From Mageeibacillus sp. UBA6976 (GTDB lineage Bacteria > Bacillota > Clostridia > Saccharofermentanales > Saccharofermentanaceae): a stretch of DNA of 64,000 nt. The notes under the pieces were generated by a model that worked only from the letters and a program-made list of their open reading frames with translations, was not told the DNA's origin and searched no databases. The first letter of the stretch is position 1. Each line of letters starts with the position of its first letter. Shown one piece after another: positions 61,382-64,000 of this stretch. The stretch spans positions 1 through 64,000 of the forward strand of contig DJYO01000025.1 of assembly GCA_002450155.1 (NCBI GenBank), written 5' to 3'. The position numbers and the translations under genes were made by a program.

Positions 61382-61750
61382 ATGAACAAAAAAGCTCTTA
61401 CAAGAACCATTATAGAAGCAGGAGTCTGCGGTCTTGCAGGGCTTTCTTACTATGCTTTCATCATGCTGACAGGCATAAGCCTCCCCTGTTATATACATGA
61501 ATTCACAGGCTTCCTGTGTCCCAGCTGCGGGATAACCAGGATGTTTCTCCATCTTGCGCATCTGGAATTTATAGAGGCGATGCAGGCTAATTACATGCTG
61601 TTCTTCCTCTGGCCTGTTATCGTATTACTGGTCTTCTATATCCTGTATAAGTACCATGCAAGGGAGGAGCTCCCAAAACTGGCCTACATTGTCATGTATG
61701 CGCTGGTTGGAATTTCTCTCATTTTTTGTATAATAAGAAACGTCATTTAA
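61382..61750 (+). CDS. DUF2752-family membrane protein
   Basis: The 122-residue protein has three hydrophobic segments and the hallmark FLCPSCGITRMF near residue 45, matching DUF2752. The start ATG 61382 directly follows the promoter -10 box by 6 bases. An in-frame GTG at 61376 would overlap the transcription start. It lies 22 bases before the zinc-ribbon gene, probably in one operon. Function unknown. Confidence 0.85.
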   Translation: MNKKALTRTIIEAGVCGLAGLSYYAFIMLTGISLPCYIHEFTGFLCPSCGITRMFLHLAHLEFIEAMQANYMLFFLWPVIVLLVFYILYKYHAREELPKLAYIVMYALVGISLIFCIIRNVI

Positions 61751-61772
61751 CACATTAAAGGGAGGAATAGAT

Positions 61773-62315
61773 ATGATCGATAACATTATTTGTCCTAGTT
61801 GCGGAACACCTAACGATCCTAATGCTAATTTCTGCGAAGGCTGCGGCGGTTCTCTCGCAGCTGCTAAGCAAGCAGCACAGGCGATGCAGGAAGCTCCTGC
61901 TGCACCGGAGCCTGCACCTGCACCCGAGCCGGCACCCGCACCCGCACCTGCACCTGCACCCTTAGCGGAGCCTGTTTATTCAACCAGCCAGACGGACTAT
62001 CAGCAGCCTTCATATACTTACGATGACAATGCTGATTCTTCACAGAGTGATACAGGCGACAAGCAGGCTACAGCTTCTGTAATACTCGGCATCGTAGGCC
62101 TTTGCCTTTGCTGCTGCACACCCTGTGGTATCGCAGGCCTCATCTGCGCTATCCTTGCTAAGAAGAACGGCGCTACCGGTGGCAAGGTTACAGCAGGTCT
62201 CGTAATGGCAATCATTATCCTTGTGATCAACGCAATCAGCCTGGTCTACAACATCATTGCAGCTGCAAGCGGCGCAAGCAATTATTATATGGACATGTTG
62301 AACAACCTGTATTGA
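61773..62315 (+). CDS. Zinc-ribbon and DUF4190-like membrane protein
   Basis: The 180-residue protein has a zinc ribbon, CPSCG and CEGCG (residues 7-24). A Pro/Ala/Glu repeat linker (EPAPAPEPAPAPAPAP-like, about 45-68) leads to a DUF4190-like pair of helices (QATASVILGIVGLCLCCC; KVTAGLVMAIIILVINAI). The ribosome binding site is AAAGGGAGGA. It is similar in layout to the protein at 43845. Function unknown. Confidence 0.87.
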   Translation: MIDNIICPSCGTPNDPNANFCEGCGGSLAAAKQAAQAMQEAPAAPEPAPAPEPAPAPAPAPAPLAEPVYSTSQTDYQQPSYTYDDNADSSQSDTGDKQATASVILGIVGLCLCCCTPCGIAGLICAILAKKNGATGGKVTAGLVMAIIILVINAISLVYNIIAAASGASNYYMDMLNNLY

Positions 62316-62341
62316 TCATCTGAGACAAACAGATAGACACG

Positions 62342-62370
62342 GAGTCACTTCATTCTGAAGTGGCTCTTTT
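62342..62370 (+). terminator. Rho-independent terminator
   Basis: GAGTCACTTC pairs with GAAGTGGCTC (one G-T pair), loop ATTCT, followed by TTTT. Confidence 0.8.
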
Positions 62371-62439
62371 ATTGACATTTTTCCAAATGTGTAGCAAATG
62401 TGTCATTTTGGCAACAGATTCGACAAAAATAAAAAACTT

Positions 62440-62471
62440 TTGACATACTTCTTGAAATGAGATGCTAAAAT
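62440..62471 (+). promoter_or_regulatory. Promoter of the terminal surface gene
   Basis: A perfect TTGACA (62440-62445) and an extended -10, TGCTAAAAT (62463-62471), are separated by 20 bases. The ATG of the next gene is only 7 bases beyond the -10 box, so the message may be leaderless. Confidence 0.55.
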
Positions 62472-62478
62472 CTGAAAT

Positions 62479-64000
62479 ATGGATAGATATATATTTAAAA
62501 AAGGAATAAGTGTTCTCTCTGCAGCCATCGTTTTGATCGCCGCATGTTCGTTCTGGGCTCCCGCACCTTGTGTCCGCGCAGCCGAGACCTTGACAGTTGA
62601 CGGTGACATATCCGACTGGGAGGGAGTAACAAGACATACAGGCGGAGGCTCCCTTTCAAGCTGGGCAGTACTTAAGGACGATACAGGATACTATTTTCTT
62701 ATCAAGCCCGCGCAGTATCAGGAATATTCCGGCCAGAGTATCTCCATTGCCTATGGAGACGGCAACAGTTCAGGCATTGTCTTTAATGTCGCAAGCGGCA
62801 GGGCTATGACATCCAGCTGGGCTGATATACCGGGAGCAAGCTCTTCGGGCATGTTCCAGGTAAATGGTGAGAACTATGAGGAATTCTTTGTTCCTGCTTC
62901 CTATTTTGCATCAGACGACTTTACCTTGACCAGCAACGAGTCAGTACAGTCCTCTGACATTGAAGTGGTTGGAGATTCAGGCGGGAATGAGACAGGTGAA
63001 ACATCCGAAGGGACCGAAGCTACTGATCCTGCTACAGGCGTATATGAGGGAATAGTTATAGACGGATCCTTCGATGACTGGGCCAGCGTAGTCAAGGTTG
63101 ATGCAACAGCTCAGAGCAATGGACTTGTCAATGGAGTTGCAATGGTCTGGGATGGAGATTATATATATCTGCTTATAGATGAGAAGCAGAATAATTCAGC
63201 TTCCTGGTCAGGTAACGGCAATAACGGTAATTTTGTTATTACTACTGATACGAATCATGTTATGATCATAAATTTCAAGGGCAACCAGCCTAACCCGAAC
63301 ACAGTATCAGCAACTGTAACATCCACCAATGTCAAGCTTACCTCTGACAATGGCGGTCTGGAATGCGCTTCGAATCCGGAATACTCGGTATATAACAAAC
63401 CAAGTCTTACAGAGATCAAGATCCCTACATCGGCTCTCCCGGATTATAGAGAGACTATAAGCTTCGGATATTATCTGAGCGAAGAACCCTTAATAGCAGA
63501 TGTTGCAAACCTTCACCCTGTGGAACATAACAGCGGGACCAATGACGGTTCAAATATCGTAATAGATGGCAGATACGAAGACTGGGAGAACTATCCGGTT
63601 ACCACTATCGAATATGCTACGGCAGGTACTTCAAATAACTGGGCAGACAGCGAGGCAGGTATATATTCCCGTGACGGTCTGACATATGTCTATGCTGAGT
63701 CACATAACTTTTCGCCATCGACGACCGGCGACCACTACGGCGGAGAGGAATTCCTTGAGATAACCGTTTCTATCCCGGGCAAGGGTACGACAAAAATGGA
63801 AGCTGTCCTTATACGTGACGACGGCAGTCTTGACTGGGATGCCAGCAAACGTCATTATGACCCGGGCACATATCATTTTGCTCTCTTTGAACAGAGCGGA
63901 TATGGCAAGAGTACAAGTCTGGACAACATAGTCGATCACGATTACTACTATGGCGATATGTATGTCACAGTAGGCGATTATATCAACAAGACGGAGTTTG
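62479..64000 (+). CDS. Secreted protein with three CBM9-like DG...DW modules, partial
   Basis: The frame runs off the window end; 507 codons are visible. A signal peptide (about 1-36) is followed by three copies of a module beginning VDGDISDWEG (near residue 43), IDGSFDDWAS (195) and IDGRYEDWEN (363). The repeated Asp-Gly...Asp-Trp start and the strand pattern recall CBM9-like carbohydrate-binding domains and Firmicu-CTERM-type surface proteins. No ribosome binding site precedes the start. The last visible region has YYYGDMYVTVGDYIN. Function is inferred as surface or polysaccharide binding. Confidence 0.72.
   Translation, partial: MDRYIFKKGISVLSAAIVLIAACSFWAPAPCVRAAETLTVDGDISDWEGVTRHTGGGSLSSWAVLKDDTGYYFLIKPAQYQEYSGQSISIAYGDGNSSGIVFNVASGRAMTSSWADIPGASSSGMFQVNGENYEEFFVPASYFASDDFTLTSNESVQSSDIEVVGDSGGNETGETSEGTEATDPATGVYEGIVIDGSFDDWASVVKVDATAQSNGLVNGVAMVWDGDYIYLLIDEKQNNSASWSGNGNNGNFVITTDTNHVMIINFKGNQPNPNTVSATVTSTNVKLTSDNGGLECASNPEYSVYNKPSLTEIKIPTSALPDYRETISFGYYLSEEPLIADVANLHPVEHNSGTNDGSNIVIDGRYEDWENYPVTTIEYATAGTSNNWADSEAGIYSRDGLTYVYAESHNFSPSTTGDHYGGEEFLEITVSIPGKGTTKMEAVLIRDDGSLDWDASKRHYDPGTYHFALFEQSGYGKSTSLDNIVDHDYYYGDMYVTVGDYINKTEF

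Overview
The window looks like chromosome of an anaerobic, fibre-degrading Bacillota of class Clostridia, probably a gut or rumen organism. The evidence is a trimeric NADH-linked [FeFe]-hydrogenase (hydC-hydB-hydA), a surface GH5 cellulase with extra carbohydrate-binding-like proteins, strong AGGAGG-type ribosome binding sites, TATAAT promoters, and many small lipoproteins and zinc-ribbon membrane proteins. No rRNA, CRISPR array, origin or intact prophage was seen.

Layout. 1-340: 3' end of an IS200/IS605 TnpB gene and the element's right end. 382-9588: CCA-adding enzyme, an orphan type IV pilin-like protein, a leftward peptide/oligopeptide ABC transporter operon (binding protein, two permeases, fused double ATPase) and a long zinc-ribbon coiled-coil protein. 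9756-16136: EF-G paralogue, then the hydrogenase operon. 16211-21297: small membrane proteins and a leftward cluster with a DUF6765-like protein and a large GT-C-like membrane protein. 21442-27883: D-Ala-D-Ala ligase, dCMP deaminase, GH5 cellulase and two membrane proteins with long cytoplasmic tails that share a repeated KRPK motif. 28031-31282: SDR, SCP2, SGNH-like and CBS genes in one operon. tRNA-Thr(GGT), an AzlC-AzlD fusion and tRNA-Ser(GGA) follow.

Downstream of tRNA-Ser, about 33.4-49.3 kb is an accessory region. It holds a toxin-antitoxin pair, a GNAT enzyme, a single AAA ATPase, an AraC-controlled esterase/cupin/flavodoxin cassette, a TetR-controlled cluster with a ketopantoate-reductase-like enzyme and a methyltransferase, a radical SAM protein, a gene remnant and several insertion-sequence scars. 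From 49.3 kb ordinary metabolic and membrane genes return: aldo/keto reductase, a PatB/MalY lyase operon, a diguanylate cyclase, an ABC exporter, a HerA-like ATPase and a CAT-like acyltransferase. The window ends inside a secreted protein with three repeats of a CBM9-like Asp-Gly...Asp-Trp module.

The most notable signals are: (i) the 23.0-27.9 kb surface locus with the shared cytoplasmic motif; (ii) a solo IS605 right end at 57353-57406 that supplies the stop codon of a metallopeptidase-like gene and nearly duplicates the right end at 283-335; (iii) genes whose start codon lies 6-7 nt after a -10 box with no Shine-Dalgarno sequence, suggesting leaderless mRNAs; and (iv) apparent active-site changes in the hydrogenase, the EF-G paralogue and the SGNH protein.
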